Of a stretch of 64,000 nucleotides of DNA, positions 39,056-51,855 are shown in pieces. Within the stretch, counting starts at the first letter, position 1. Every line of letters starts with the position of its first letter. The stretch is from assembly GCF_019145475.1 (NCBI RefSeq), contig NZ_JAHTKI010000001.1, positions 62,001 through 126,000 of the forward strand, in the 5' to 3' direction. The DNA comes from Pseudomonas botevensis (lineage in GTDB: Bacteria > Pseudomonadota > Gammaproteobacteria > Pseudomonadales > Pseudomonadaceae). The position numbers and the translations under genes were made by a program. Under the pieces are notes generated by a model. The model ran no database searches, had not been told where the DNA came from, and worked only from the letters and a program-made list of their open reading frames with translations.

Positions 39056-39370
39056 ATGCTCGAATCCCTGGAAAAAATGCTCGCCAAGGGTGTGGATAAC
39101 GCCTTGCTGCGCTTCGGCCTGGGCAAGGGTTATCTGGATCTTGGGGAAAATGCCAAGGCTGTCGAGCACTTCCTGCGTTGCGTGGACTTCGATCCGAAGT
39201 ATTCGGCGGCGTGGAAACTGTTGGGCAAGGCACAGCTGGCGCTGGGCGCGAAGGCCGCCGCGCGACAGGCCTGGGAGCAGGGCCTGGAAGCCGCCCGCGC
39301 CCATGGCGACAAGCAGGCCGAGAAGGAAATGACCGTGTTTCTGAAGAAGCTGGATCGTCAGGCGCAGTGA
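39056..39370 (+). CDS. Small tetratricopeptide-repeat protein
   Basis: This 104-residue protein shows two to three TPR-like helical hairpins (ALLRFGLGKGYLDLGENAKAVEHFLRCVDFDP; the next from YSAAWKLLGKAQLALG), each suited to protein binding. Partner unknown. It ends the def-to-trkA rightward run and is convergent with the PilZ gene. An exact DnaA box (39091-39099) lies in its 5' end. Confidence 0.85.
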   Translation: MLESLEKMLAKGVDNALLRFGLGKGYLDLGENAKAVEHFLRCVDFDPKYSAAWKLLGKAQLALGAKAAARQAWEQGLEAARAHGDKQAEKEMTVFLKKLDRQAQ

Positions 39371-39378
39371 TCCGCCTG

Positions 39379-39618
39379 TTATAGATACCGCAGGCCGATG
39401 CCGTCGGCGTCGACCATCACCACCTCCATCCGCACTCGCGGCGCGCCTGTGGGCAAGTCCTGGACCTGACCGTAGACCACCGCCCCCTTGGGCAGCGAGG
39501 CCAGGCGCGGGTGCTGGACGTAGACCCCGGTGGTGGACAGATTGCGCGTCTGCCCCAGGCATTCGCCGAAGCTGTCGTGGGTGATCTTGATACGAAACGA
39601 TTTGCGTTGTTCGGACAT
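39379..39618 (-). CDS. PilZ-domain c-di-GMP receptor-type protein
   Basis: This 79-residue protein is a lone PilZ domain. The RxxxR switch (RKSFR, residues 5-9) and the NxSxxG motif (NLSTTG, about 27-32) needed for c-di-GMP binding are both present. It could link the diguanylate cyclase/phosphodiesterase signals to motility or exopolysaccharide. Upstream, on the same strand, lie the LpxL-type and tag genes; the palindromic DnaA-box pair at 39643-39674 is in the gap. Confidence 0.9.
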   Translation of the reverse strand: MSEQRKSFRIKITHDSFGECLGQTRNLSTTGVYVQHPRLASLPKGAVVYGQVQDLPTGAPRVRMEVVMVDADGIGLRYL

Positions 39619-39642
39619 CTGCTGCGCCCTTGAATGAACGGT

Positions 39643-39674
39643 TGTGGATAACCTCGATAGTGAGGTTATCCACA
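39643..39674. promoter_or_regulatory. Palindromic pair of exact DnaA boxes
   Basis: Two perfect 9-mers face each other: TGTGGATAA (39643-39651) and TTATCCACA (39666-39674). The symmetry continues inward through CCTC/GAGG, giving 13-base perfect arms around a six-base centre. It lies between the LpxL-type stop and the PilZ start. As RNA it would be a stable hairpin, but no T run follows on either strand. Confidence 0.8.
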
Positions 39675-39698
39675 GATCATGCCAATCACATCACCCAC

Positions 39699-40586
39699 TC
39701 AATACCAGCGCGCCTCTCCCGGCGGACGCTTCTTGAAGCGCTTCATGCTCCACATGTACTGGCTTGGATAGGCCGCCACATAGCGCTCGACCACCTGGCT
39801 CATCGCCGCGCAGGACGTCTCGGTGTCGGTGCTGTACATGGCTTCCGGCGCCGCTTCGAGGATCACCTTGTAACCGGAGCCGTCCGGCAGGCGCAGGGCA
39901 TGCAGGAACACGCCAACGGCTTTGCCGCCGGCGAGCATGTTCGGCACGAATTTGCTGGTCAGGGCCTGGGTGGCGAAGAACGGCACGAAGATCCCGGCGG
40001 ATTCGGCCGGTTCCGGGTCGGCGGGAATGCCCACCGCACCACCCTTGCGCACTTCCTTGATGACGCTGAGGATGCCTTCCTTGGTCGACGCGGCGACTTT
40101 GTTGCCCAGTTGCACGCGCTGTTTGCGCAGCAATTCGTCCACCGCCTTGAGCTTCGGCGGGCGGTAGAAAATGATCGGTTTGCACTGGCTGCAATAGAAG
40201 TGGTTGAGCACTTCCCAGTTGCCCAGGTGGCTGGTGATGCCGACCACACCTTTGCCCGAGGCCAGCGCGTCCTTGAGAATGTCGAGGCCTTCGACTTCGC
40301 GCACCAGATCGATCGAACGCTGGGCCGGCCAGATCCAGGCGCAGGCGCTTTCGGTCAGGGACTTGCCGATGTCTTTCAGGCTCTGCCCGACCAGACGCTC
40401 ACGCTCGGCCGGATTCATCTGTGGAAAACATTTCGCCAGATTGATCCGCACCACGTCGCGGGAGCGGTTGGGGGTTTTCCACATGATCCAGCCGATCGCC
40501 GAACCCACGGCCTGCACCGCCCGCCATGGCAGCAGGGCAAACAGCCGCAGAGCGCCTACCAGCAAGGCGCCTTTAAACTTTTCCAC
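39699..40586 (-). CDS. Lipid A lauroyl/myristoyl acyltransferase, LpxL/HtrB family
   Basis: This 295-residue inner-membrane enzyme should add a secondary acyl chain to lipid A. It has an N-terminal hydrophobic segment (about 5-35) and the HxxxxE catalytic motif in TSHLGNWEVL. Later blocks fit the family (IPADPEPAESAGIFVPFFATQALTS split around the motif region). It follows tag by 40 bases and precedes the PilZ gene. Confidence 0.93.
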   Translation of the reverse strand: MEKFKGALLVGALRLFALLPWRAVQAVGSAIGWIMWKTPNRSRDVVRINLAKCFPQMNPAERERLVGQSLKDIGKSLTESACAWIWPAQRSIDLVREVEGLDILKDALASGKGVVGITSHLGNWEVLNHFYCSQCKPIIFYRPPKLKAVDELLRKQRVQLGNKVAASTKEGILSVIKEVRKGGAVGIPADPEPAESAGIFVPFFATQALTSKFVPNMLAGGKAVGVFLHALRLPDGSGYKVILEAAPEAMYSTDTETSCAAMSQVVERYVAAYPSQYMWSMKRFKKRPPGEARWY

Positions 40587-40626
40587 AGGTCACTCCTGAT
40601 CTTGTGCTGTGCGCGAGGCGGCCATT

Positions 40627-41184
40627 CTAACCGGCGTTGACCAGCTGCGCGTAGCGGTCGCAATCGCGGGTGTGATCCATGACCATGCCCGAGGCCTGCA
40701 TCAGCGCGTAGCAAATGGTCGGGCCGACAAAGGTGAAACCGGCCTTTTTCAGGCCTTTGCTCATTGCCACCGCTTGCGGGGTGATGGCAGGGACTTCGCT
40801 GCGATCCTTGAAATGGTTGATCACCGGCCGGTTATCCACAAACGACCAGAGAAACGCCACCGGATCCTCCAGCGCCAGCCAGGCCTGGGCATTGCGCCGG
40901 GCGGCCTTGAGTTTGAGACGATTGCGGATGATCCCCGGATCGAGCATCAATTCCTCGATTTCCGCGTCGCTCATCTGCGCCACGCGCTGTACGTCAAAGC
41001 CGAACAGAACCTCGCGATAACGCTCGCGCTTGCGCAGCACGGTGATCCAGGAAAGCCCGGCCTGGAACCCTTCGAGCAAAAGCAACTCGAACAAACCCTG
41101 CGCATCGCGTAGCGGCGTGCCCCACTCCTGATCGTGATAAGCCATGTACAGCGGATCTTCGGTACACCAAAAGCAGCGTGGCAT
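40627..41184 (-). CDS. tag: DNA-3-methyladenine glycosylase I, Tag
   Basis: This 185-residue base-excision enzyme removes 3-methyladenine. The N-terminal zinc ligands Cys4 and His17 ([22 protein letters not shown]) and the C-terminal His/Cys pair (HTRDC) are present, with the helix-hairpin-helix core between. The ATG at 41184 is required to keep Cys4. It is divergent from glyQ. One exact DnaA box lies inside it (40832-40840). Confidence 0.96.
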   Translation of the reverse strand: MPRCFWCTEDPLYMAYHDQEWGTPLRDAQGLFELLLLEGFQAGLSWITVLRKRERYREVLFGFDVQRVAQMSDAEIEELMLDPGIIRNRLKLKAARRNAQAWLALEDPVAFLWSFVDNRPVINHFKDRSEVPAITPQAVAMSKGLKKAGFTFVGPTICYALMQASGMVMDHTRDCDRYAQLVNAG

Positions 41185-41265
41185 AAGGCTCCAGGGGGTG
41201 GAGGTGCGACTGAATCGGGTATACTCCCGCTCTTTAAATCGCAGCCCAAGAAACAGGTGAATTTC

Positions 41266-42219
41266 GTGAGCCAGCCTACGCCAGCCGTGCGTACCTTCCA
41301 AGACTTGATCCTCGCGCTCCAGCAGTACTGGGCCGAGCAAGGTTGTGTGGTACTTCAGCCCTACGATATGGAAGTAGGCGCCGGCACTTTCCACACCGCG
41401 ACCTTCCTGCGCGCCATCGGCCCGGAAACCTGGAACGCCGCTTATGTGCAGCCAAGCCGCCGTCCGACTGACGGCCGTTACGGCGAAAACCCGAACCGTC
41501 TGCAGCACTACTACCAGTTCCAGGTAGTCCTGAAGCCGAACCCGGACAACTTCCAGGAACTCTACCTGGGCTCCCTCAAGCATGTGGGCCTCGACCCGCT
41601 GGTACACGACATCCGTTTCGTCGAAGACAACTGGGAATCGCCGACCCTCGGCGCCTGGGGTCTGGGCTGGGAAGTCTGGCTCAACGGCATGGAAGTGACC
41701 CAGTTCACTTACTTCCAGCAGGCCGGCGGCATCGAGTGCTACCCGGTGACCGGCGAGATCACCTACGGTCTCGAGCGTCTGGCGATGTACCTGCAAGGTG
41801 TGGATTCGGTCTACGACCTGGTCTGGGCCGACGGTCCGTTCGGCAAGGTGACCTACGGCGACGTGTTCCACCAGAACGAAGTGGAGCAGTCCACTTACAA
41901 CTTCGAACACGCCAACGTCGACAAGCTGTTCGAACTGTTCGATTTCTATGAAAGCGAAGCCAAGCGCCTGATCGAACTCGATGAGCCGCTGCCGTTGCCG
42001 AGCTACGAAATGGTGTTGAAGGCTTCGCACACCTTCAACCTGCTGGATGCGCGCCGGGCGATCTCGGTGACCGCGCGTCAGCAATACATTCTGCGTGTAC
42101 GCACCCTGGCGCGCTCCGTCGCCCAAGCCTACCTGCTGGCCCGCGCCAAGCTGGGCTTCCCGATGGCGACCCCGGATCTGCGTGACGAAGTACTGGCCAA
42201 GCTGGAGGCTGCACAATGA
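41266..42219 (+). CDS. glyQ: Glycyl-tRNA synthetase alpha subunit GlyQ
   Basis: This 317-residue catalytic subunit of the bacterial alpha2beta2 enzyme activates glycine. The start is a GTG at 41266 giving the family sequence [14 protein letters not shown]; no ATG fits. Blocks include [31 protein letters not shown] and [20 protein letters not shown]. It overlaps glyS by four bases. Confidence 0.98.
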   Translation: MSQPTPAVRTFQDLILALQQYWAEQGCVVLQPYDMEVGAGTFHTATFLRAIGPETWNAAYVQPSRRPTDGRYGENPNRLQHYYQFQVVLKPNPDNFQELYLGSLKHVGLDPLVHDIRFVEDNWESPTLGAWGLGWEVWLNGMEVTQFTYFQQAGGIECYPVTGEITYGLERLAMYLQGVDSVYDLVWADGPFGKVTYGDVFHQNEVEQSTYNFEHANVDKLFELFDFYESEAKRLIELDEPLPLPSYEMVLKASHTFNLLDARRAISVTARQQYILRVRTLARSVAQAYLLARAKLGFPMATPDLRDEVLAKLEAAQ

Positions 42220-44270
42220 GTGCTCAAGATTTTCTGGTTGAACTGGGCACCGAAGAACTGCCACCCAAAGCCCTGAATACCCTGGCCGAAGCGTTCCTGG
42301 CCGGTATCGACAAGGGTCTGCAGGCCGCCGGCCTGAACTACGAGAGCAAAACCGTCTACGCCGCGCCGCGTCGTCTGGCCGTGCTGATCACCGCGCTGGC
42401 CACCCAGCAGCCGGACCGCAGCATCAACCTCGACGGCCCGCCACGTCAGGCGGCGTTCGATGCCGAAGGCAATCCGACCCAGGCCGCCCTGGGCTTCGCC
42501 AAGAAATGCGGCGTCGAGCTGAGCGAAATCGACCAGAGCGGTCCGAAACTGCGCTACAGCCAGAACATCGCCGGCAAGCCGACCGCCAGCCTGCTGCCGA
42601 CCATCGTCGAAGATTCGCTGAACGACCTGCCGATCCCGAAACGCATGCGTTGGGGTGCACGCAAGGAAGAGTTCGTGCGTCCGACCCAGTGGCTGGTCAT
42701 GCTGCTCGGTGACCAGGTCATCGACTGCACCATCCTCGCCCAGAAGGCCGGCCGTGACTCCCGTGGCCACCGCTTCCACCACCCGGAAAGCGTGCGCATC
42801 GGTTCGCCGTCCAGCTACCTGGCCGACCTGCGTGCCGCCTACGTGCTGGCCGACGCCAACGAGCGTCGCGAAATCATCAGCAAGCGCACCGAAGAACTGG
42901 CAACCCGTCAGGAAGGCACCGCGATCGTGCCGCCGGCGCTGCTGGATGAAGTGACGGCCCTGGTCGAATGGCCAGTGCCGCTGGTGTGCTCGTTCGAGGA
43001 ACGCTTCCTCGACGTGCCGCAGGAAGCGCTGATCACCACCATGCAGGACAACCAGAAGTATTTCTGTCTGCTGGATGCCGACGGCAAGCTGCTGCCGCGT
43101 TTCATCACCGTGGCCAACATCGAAAGCAAGGATCCGCAGCAGATCATCGCCGGTAACGAGAAAGTGGTTCGCCCACGTCTGACCGACGCCGAGTTCTTCT
43201 TCAAGCAGGACAAGAAGCAGAAGCTCGAAGACTTCAACCTGCGCCTGCAGAACGTGGTGTTCCAGGAAAAACTCGGCAGCGTCTACGACAAGGCCGAGCG
43301 CGTTTCCAAACTCGCGGCTTACATCGCTGCGCGCATCGGTGGCAACGCTTCGTGGGCGGCCCGTGCCGGCCTGTTGTCGAAGTGCGACTTGGCGACCGAA
43401 ATGGTCGGCGAGTTCCCGGAGATGCAAGGTGTCGCCGGTTACTACTACGCCCTCAATGACGGCGAGCCGCAAGACGTCGCCCTGGCCCTGAACGAGCAGT
43501 ACATGCCGCGCGGTGCCGGCGCTGAACTGCCAGCCACCCTGACCGGTGCGGCCGTAGCCATCGCCGACAAGCTCGACACGCTGGTCGGCATCTTCGGCAT
43601 CGGCATGCTGCCCACCGGCAGCAAGGACCCGTATGCCCTGCGCCGTGCCGCGCTGGGCGTGCTGCGCATCCTGATCGAGAAGCAACTGGACCTGGATCTG
43701 AACGACGCCGTGGCCTTCGCCGTGAATGCGTTCGGTGCCAAGGTCAAGGCTGCCGGCCTGAACGACACCGTGCTGGAGTTCATCTTCGACCGTCTGCGTG
43801 CGCGTTATGAAGACGAAGGTGTGGATGTTGCCACTTACCTGTCGGTACGTGCCCTGAAGCCGGGCTCGGCACTGGACTTCGACCAGCGCGTGCAAGCGGT
43901 GCAGGCCTTCCGTCAACTGCCGGAAGCGGCAGCGCTGGCGGCGGTGAACAAGCGTGTGTCGAACCTGCTGAGCAAGATCGAAGGTTCGGTGCCGACCGAA
44001 GTCCAGGCCAAGTACTTCGACAACGCCAACGAGTTCTCGCTGTACTCGGCGATCCAGCAGGCCGATCAGGCTGTGCAGCCGATGGCGGCGGCGCGTCAGT
44101 ACAACGAATCGCTGGCACGCCTGGCGGCTCTGCGTGAGCCGGTGGATGCGTTCTTCGATGCGGTGATGGTCAATGCCGATGACGCCAACGTGCGGGCCAA
44201 CCGTTACGCGCTGCTGGCGCGTCTGCGTGGTCTGTTCCTCGGCGTTGCCGACATTTCGCTGCTGGGTTGA
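42216..44270 (+). CDS. glyS: Glycyl-tRNA synthetase beta subunit GlyS
   Basis: This 684-residue tRNA-binding subunit partners with GlyQ. It starts [20 protein letters not shown], the family start, and has [17 protein letters not shown] and the HD-like and anticodon-binding regions at the C terminus. Start and glyQ stop overlap (ATGA). gmhB follows ten bases later. Confidence 0.98.
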   Translation: MSAQDFLVELGTEELPPKALNTLAEAFLAGIDKGLQAAGLNYESKTVYAAPRRLAVLITALATQQPDRSINLDGPPRQAAFDAEGNPTQAALGFAKKCGVELSEIDQSGPKLRYSQNIAGKPTASLLPTIVEDSLNDLPIPKRMRWGARKEEFVRPTQWLVMLLGDQVIDCTILAQKAGRDSRGHRFHHPESVRIGSPSSYLADLRAAYVLADANERREIISKRTEELATRQEGTAIVPPALLDEVTALVEWPVPLVCSFEERFLDVPQEALITTMQDNQKYFCLLDADGKLLPRFITVANIESKDPQQIIAGNEKVVRPRLTDAEFFFKQDKKQKLEDFNLRLQNVVFQEKLGSVYDKAERVSKLAAYIAARIGGNASWAARAGLLSKCDLATEMVGEFPEMQGVAGYYYALNDGEPQDVALALNEQYMPRGAGAELPATLTGAAVAIADKLDTLVGIFGIGMLPTGSKDPYALRRAALGVLRILIEKQLDLDLNDAVAFAVNAFGAKVKAAGLNDTVLEFIFDRLRARYEDEGVDVATYLSVRALKPGSALDFDQRVQAVQAFRQLPEAAALAAVNKRVSNLLSKIEGSVPTEVQAKYFDNANEFSLYSAIQQADQAVQPMAAARQYNESLARLAALREPVDAFFDAVMVNADDANVRANRYALLARLRGLFLGVADISLLG

Positions 44271-44280
44271 GGGATTGCTG

Positions 44281-44814
44281 TTGAAACTGCTGATTCTCGA
44301 TCGGGACGGAGTGATCAATTACGACTCCGACGCTTACATCAAGTCGGTGGAGGAGTGGATTCCGCTGCCCGGCTCGATCGCAGCGATTGCGCAGTTGAGC
44401 AAGGCCGGCTGGACGGTGGCGGTCGCCACCAACCAGTCGGGCATTGCTCGCGGCTATTACGACCTCGCCACCCTCGACGCCATGCACGCGCGCCTGCGTG
44501 AACTGGTGGCGGAGCAGGGCGGTGAAGTCGGGCTGATCGTGTACTGCCCGCATGGGCCGGACGAGGGTTGCGATTGCCGCAAGCCGAAACCCGGCATGCT
44601 GAAAACCATTGCGCAGCATTACGATGTCGCACTGACGAATGTCTGGTTCGTCGGCGACAGCCTTGGTGACCTGGAGGCTGCCAAAGCCGTCGATTCACAG
44701 CCCGTTTTGGTAAAGACCGGGAAAGGCGAAAAGACGCTGGGCAAAACCCTTCCGGTTGGCACCCTGATTTTTGACGATCTGGCGGCGATTGCCGCAGAAC
44801 TTATCCACAACTAG
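44281..44814 (+). CDS. gmhB: D-glycero-beta-D-manno-heptose 1,7-bisphosphate 7-phosphatase GmhB
   Basis: This 177-residue HAD phosphatase acts in ADP-heptose synthesis for the lipopolysaccharide core. Catalytic DRDGV (residues 7-11), the TNQSG motif and the zinc-type loop CDCRKPKPG are visible. The start is TTG at 44281, giving MKLLILDRDGV; no ATG lies nearby. The stop codon is preceded by an exact DnaA box (44801-44809). Confidence 0.94.
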   Translation: MKLLILDRDGVINYDSDAYIKSVEEWIPLPGSIAAIAQLSKAGWTVAVATNQSGIARGYYDLATLDAMHARLRELVAEQGGEVGLIVYCPHGPDEGCDCRKPKPGMLKTIAQHYDVALTNVWFVGDSLGDLEAAKAVDSQPVLVKTGKGEKTLGKTLPVGTLIFDDLAAIAAELIHN

Positions 44815-44896
44815 AGTGCTTCTGAAGTTCCTGACCAGGGATTGATCGGGAGTGCGCTTGAACAGTCGGGCATTGCCCGTAACGGTAACCGTCGCC

Positions 44897-45676
44897 ATGT
44901 CGATACTGCAGGCCATCAGAATCTTCCTCTTTTACCTGCTGCTGGGCACCACCTCCCTGCTGTGGTGCAGCCTGAGCTTTTTTATCGCGCCCTTTCTGCC
45001 GTTCAAGGCGCGCTATCGCTTTATCAACGTGTACTGGTGCCGCTGCGCCTTGTGGTTGAGCAAGGTGTTTCTGGGCATCCACTACGAGATCAAAGGCGCG
45101 GAAAACGTGCCGGATCGGCCCTGCGTGATTCAGTCGAACCACCAGAGCACCTGGGAGACGTTCTTTCTCTCCGCTTATTTCTCGCCTTTGAGCCAGGTGC
45201 TCAAACGCGAATTGCTGTACGTGCCGTTCTTCGGCTGGGCGATGGCCATGCTGCGGCCGATCGCGATTGATCGAGACAACCCGAAAGCCGCGCTCAAACA
45301 AGTGGCGTCCAAAGGTGATGAACTGCTCAAGGACAACGTTTGGGTGCTGATCTTCCCGGAAGGCACACGCGTTCCTTACGGCACTGTCGGCAAGTTTTCC
45401 CGCAGTGGCAGCGCGTTGGCGGTGAATGCCGCGCTTCCAGTGCTGCCGATTGCACACAATGCCGGCAAATTCTGGCCAAAAATCGGCTGGGGTAAAAAGC
45501 CCGGCGTGATCACCGTGGTCATCGGTGCGCCGATGTACGCCGAGGGTTACGGCCCGCGCGCCATCGCCGACCTGAACGACCGGGTCCAAGCCTGGAACGA
45601 ACAGACGCAAAGGGAAATGGGTTCGCTACCGCCTGCGCCACAGGCACCGACTGCAAACGATCAGGTAGCTGTCTGA
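44897..45676 (+). CDS. 1-acyl-glycerol-3-phosphate acyltransferase-type (PlsC family)
   Basis: This 259-residue inner-membrane acyltransferase has a hydrophobic N terminus (about 8-45) and PlsC motifs: NHQSTWE (HxxxxE in place of the usual HxxxxD), FPEGTR and RPIAIDRD. It should acylate lysophosphatidic acid or a related lipid. The ATG at 44897 is chosen; a GTG at 44852 would add 15 residues. It follows gmhB by 82 bases. Confidence 0.9.
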   Translation: MSILQAIRIFLFYLLLGTTSLLWCSLSFFIAPFLPFKARYRFINVYWCRCALWLSKVFLGIHYEIKGAENVPDRPCVIQSNHQSTWETFFLSAYFSPLSQVLKRELLYVPFFGWAMAMLRPIAIDRDNPKAALKQVASKGDELLKDNVWVLIFPEGTRVPYGTVGKFSRSGSALAVNAALPVLPIAHNAGKFWPKIGWGKKPGVITVVIGAPMYAEGYGPRAIADLNDRVQAWNEQTQREMGSLPPAPQAPTANDQVAV

Positions 45677-45767
45677 ATTTTGTGGATAACCTGTGTACGG
45701 TTTTCTTTATAAATTCCGAAAATGTTAATTAACTTACTGATTTATCTATATATTTCTGAAGCTGATA

Positions 45768-45837
45768 AAACACCGTAAAAGGTGCATAAGTTTTTTTCGG
45801 ATGTAAGGAAACCGGCTGATATAGCCGGTTTTTTTAT
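45768..45837. terminator. Terminator region between plsC-type and histidine kinase genes
   Basis: The main hairpin has arms AACCGGCT (45810-45817) and AGCCGGTT (45823-45830) followed by TTTTTT, so it ends rightward transcription; its complement also has A/T flanks for leftward use. A weaker CACC/GGTG stem with a T run lies at about 45771-45797. The preceding ~80 bases are AT-rich and gene-free, with an exact DnaA box at 45681-45689. Confidence 0.8.
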
Positions 45838-45844
45838 GTCTGCT

Positions 45845-47374
45845 TCACTCAAGGATCAGCGGCAGATCGAGGCGGAACGTGGTGCCATGATCGACCACGC
45901 TCTCGCATTCGATCCGTCCGCCGTGATGGTCCACCACGGCTTTGACCATCGACAGCCCCAAGCCCACGCCATCGATGCCTTGCGCTGACGAAAACCGCCG
46001 GTACTGGCGGAACAACTCGGGTAACTCCTGCGGGGCAATGCCTTTGCCTTGATCGGTAAGTTCACAACGCAGCCAGTCACCGTGACAACTGATCCGCAGC
46101 GCGACGGTAGATCCGGGGTCGCTGTACTTGATGGCGTTTTCCAACAGGTTGAACAAGGCACGGGTCAGCAAGCCCTGGTCGGCAGAAACCAGTCGCTCCT
46201 GGGATTGCTCGTCCATGTCATGCAGCAACTCGATCTGCTTCTGCTGGGCGATGGGCAGCGCTTGATCCAGTACGTCCAGCACCAGCATCGCAAACAGGCT
46301 CGGCTGGAACTGATAGGCCGCCGATTCGGCTCGCGCCAGCAACACGAAGCCATCGGTGAGATCCAGCGCCCGGCGCACCTGGCGTTCAATCTGTTCGAAC
46401 AAGGGTGAATCCACCCCGGCCTGATGACGATGCACATCGAGCAGGGCGAGGATTGCCGAATGGGGCGCGCGCAGATCGTGGGAAAGAAAGCGCAGCAGAA
46501 CCCCGCGTTGTTCCTCGGCGGCGCGTTCGGCGCTCAGGTCGGTGAGGCTCAGCAGCCAGCCAATCGGCGTGTCACCGTCCACCGGCAATAAGGCGGCGCG
46601 CTCCAGGCGCAGGCTGCGTTCCTTGTAATCACGAAACTCCAGCAGCGGCAGCGCCGACAACGGTGGGCGCGGTTCTGTGGATAATTCCGGGTAACCGAGA
46701 CGCGCCAATTGGTCGAGCACATCGTCCCCCACCAGCGCCTGACCAAACAGCTCCCGGGCCTTGCGGTTACCCAACAGGATTCGTCCTTGTGGATCACTGA
46801 TCAGGGTCGCGACTGGCAGGTATTCCAGACCATCGGCAATGAAGCGTCGGGTATCGCGGGTGCGGCTCATCGCCTGTTCGAGGGCCATGATCTGACCCTG
46901 CAAGCGGTCGGCACCGGTGAATTGCGTTCGACGCCGCTCGGGGAAAACCTTCGGCTCGCTGTCCAGCCGCGACAGCTCCCAGCCAAAATAGGTGAGTACG
47001 CCACTCAGGCGTCGCCAGTTCCAGATCAGATAACCGAACAAGATTCCCAAGGCAGCCGGGGTCGGTGACCACCAGCGCCGGATCTCTGCCATGCCCGCAC
47101 TGGTCAGCAACACGCAAGCCATGGCGCCCAGTGTGATCCAGATCGCCAGGCGCGGTCGCCAGAGCAGCAGCCCCAGCACGCAGAACACCAGCACCACCGA
47201 AATTGCCGCACTCCAGCCCGGCGAGGAATCATGCAAGTTGATTTGCGCGCGATAAGACAACAGCGCAGTCAGCGGCAACAGCACTAGACTTATCCACACC
47301 CACTCGCGCACCAGACGGCGAAACAGGCGCTGGACCTGGCTAGGCACACGGCTTTCATGGCGACGGTTATTCAT
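45845..47374 (-). CDS. Sensor histidine kinase, apparently CHASE2-type lacking its ectodomain
   Basis: This 509-residue kinase has an N-terminal hydrophobic region (about 25-130, three to four helices), a PAS-like domain (about 175-290) and a kinase core. The phosphoacceptor is in LSHDLRAPHS; ATPase boxes are NLLENAIKYSD, DQGKGIAPQ and GVGLGLSMVKA. The membrane part ends PTPAALGILFGYLIWNWRRL, which resembles the end of CHASE2 sensors, yet only about ten residues separate the first and second helices, so the usual ~250-residue extracytoplasmic domain is missing. It is divergent from the response regulator gene, 168 bases away. Confidence 0.88.
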   Translation of the reverse strand: MNNRRHESRVPSQVQRLFRRLVREWVWISLVLLPLTALLSYRAQINLHDSSPGWSAAISVVLVFCVLGLLLWRPRLAIWITLGAMACVLLTSAGMAEIRRWWSPTPAALGILFGYLIWNWRRLSGVLTYFGWELSRLDSEPKVFPERRRTQFTGADRLQGQIMALEQAMSRTRDTRRFIADGLEYLPVATLISDPQGRILLGNRKARELFGQALVGDDVLDQLARLGYPELSTEPRPPLSALPLLEFRDYKERSLRLERAALLPVDGDTPIGWLLSLTDLSAERAAEEQRGVLLRFLSHDLRAPHSAILALLDVHRHQAGVDSPLFEQIERQVRRALDLTDGFVLLARAESAAYQFQPSLFAMLVLDVLDQALPIAQQKQIELLHDMDEQSQERLVSADQGLLTRALFNLLENAIKYSDPGSTVALRISCHGDWLRCELTDQGKGIAPQELPELFRQYRRFSSAQGIDGVGLGLSMVKAVVDHHGGRIECESVVDHGTTFRLDLPLILE

Positions 47375-47542
47375 GGCACGCGGGGCAGGGTGGGTTGAAT
47401 CGTTTCATGGGTCAAAGGTCTGAGGACTGGACCCAAAGAATCATAGCGGAGCTCGACCAATGGTGGGCCGCTTACTTTTACCGCGTTGACCAAGCCGCGA
47501 TTGTCGGCCGTCAATTGCCCAGGCAACAAGGAATCACCGCGT

Positions 47543-48262
47543 ATGCGCGTTGCGATACTGGACGATGAACCCGCCGAACTGCGCCGGGTCGAGCAGACCC
47601 TCCAGCAGATGGCCGAAGCCGGGGAACAACCCTGGTCGCTGCACAGCTTCGAACGCGGTGAAGACCTGCTGCGGCAACTGCGCCGGGAAACCTTCGACCT
47701 GCTGATCCTCGACTGGCAGCTGCCCGACCTCACCGGCCTGGCCTTGCTACGCTGGACCCGCGAACACATGGAGGCGCCACCGGCCGCCATCATGCTCACC
47801 AGCCGCGATGGCGAGAACGATATCGTCCAGGCCCTGAATGCCGGCGCCGACGATTACGTCAGCAAGCCGTTCCGTCCCAACGAACTCAAGGCCAGGGTCG
47901 CCGCCGTCCTGCGCCGGCACAGCGTGCAACGTACATCGGTAGGCGAAGTACAAAGTTTCAACGACCTGACCTTCAACGATGCCGAATTGACGGCCACGCG
48001 CGAGGGCAAACCGATCGTCATGACCGAACGCGAATACCGCCTCGCTCGTTGCCTGTTCAGCAACCTTGGCCGGCCGTTGTCACGGGAATATCTGTATGAA
48101 CGATTCTGGCCCCATGAAGAGATGGCGTCATCGAGGCCGCTGGATACGCATATCTACCGATTGCGCAACAAACTCGGGCTGACGGCGGATCGGGGTTGGC
48201 AGTTGTTGACGATTTATGGGTATGGGTATCGGTTGGAGAGCGTGGGGGGCTCGAACGAATGA
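47543..48262 (+). CDS. OmpR/PhoB-type response regulator
   Basis: This 239-residue regulator has a receiver (about 1-125) with the acidic pair DDEP, phospho-acceptor in LLILDWQLPDLTG and Lys in YVSKPF. A winged-helix DNA-binding domain follows (about 140-235, MTEREYRLARCLF and DTHIYRLRNKLGL). It pairs with the divergent kinase. An in-frame upstream ATG-less extension to 47486 is not supported. Its terminator is shared with the convergent gyrB gene. Confidence 0.92.
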   Translation: MRVAILDDEPAELRRVEQTLQQMAEAGEQPWSLHSFERGEDLLRQLRRETFDLLILDWQLPDLTGLALLRWTREHMEAPPAAIMLTSRDGENDIVQALNAGADDYVSKPFRPNELKARVAAVLRRHSVQRTSVGEVQSFNDLTFNDAELTATREGKPIVMTEREYRLARCLFSNLGRPLSREYLYERFWPHEEMASSRPLDTHIYRLRNKLGLTADRGWQLLTIYGYGYRLESVGGSNE

Positions 48263-48297
48263 AAAAAAAGGCCAACGCGGATGCGTTGGCCTTTTTT
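48263..48297. terminator. Bidirectional terminator between response regulator and gyrB
   Basis: Arms AAAAGGCCAACGC (48266-48278) and GCGTTGGCCTTTT (48283-48295) are perfectly paired around GGAT. The A run on one side and T run on the other make it functional for both convergent genes. Confidence 0.9.
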
Positions 48298-48314
48298 GTT
48301 GGCGCCGAGCTGGA

Positions 48315-51841
<3,527 letters not shown>

Positions 51842-51855
51842 CTAGTTTCTGCTGA

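Noticed and set aside
42129..44318. 729-codon open frame opposite glyS
   Set aside because: Shadow of glyS with no recognisable domain.
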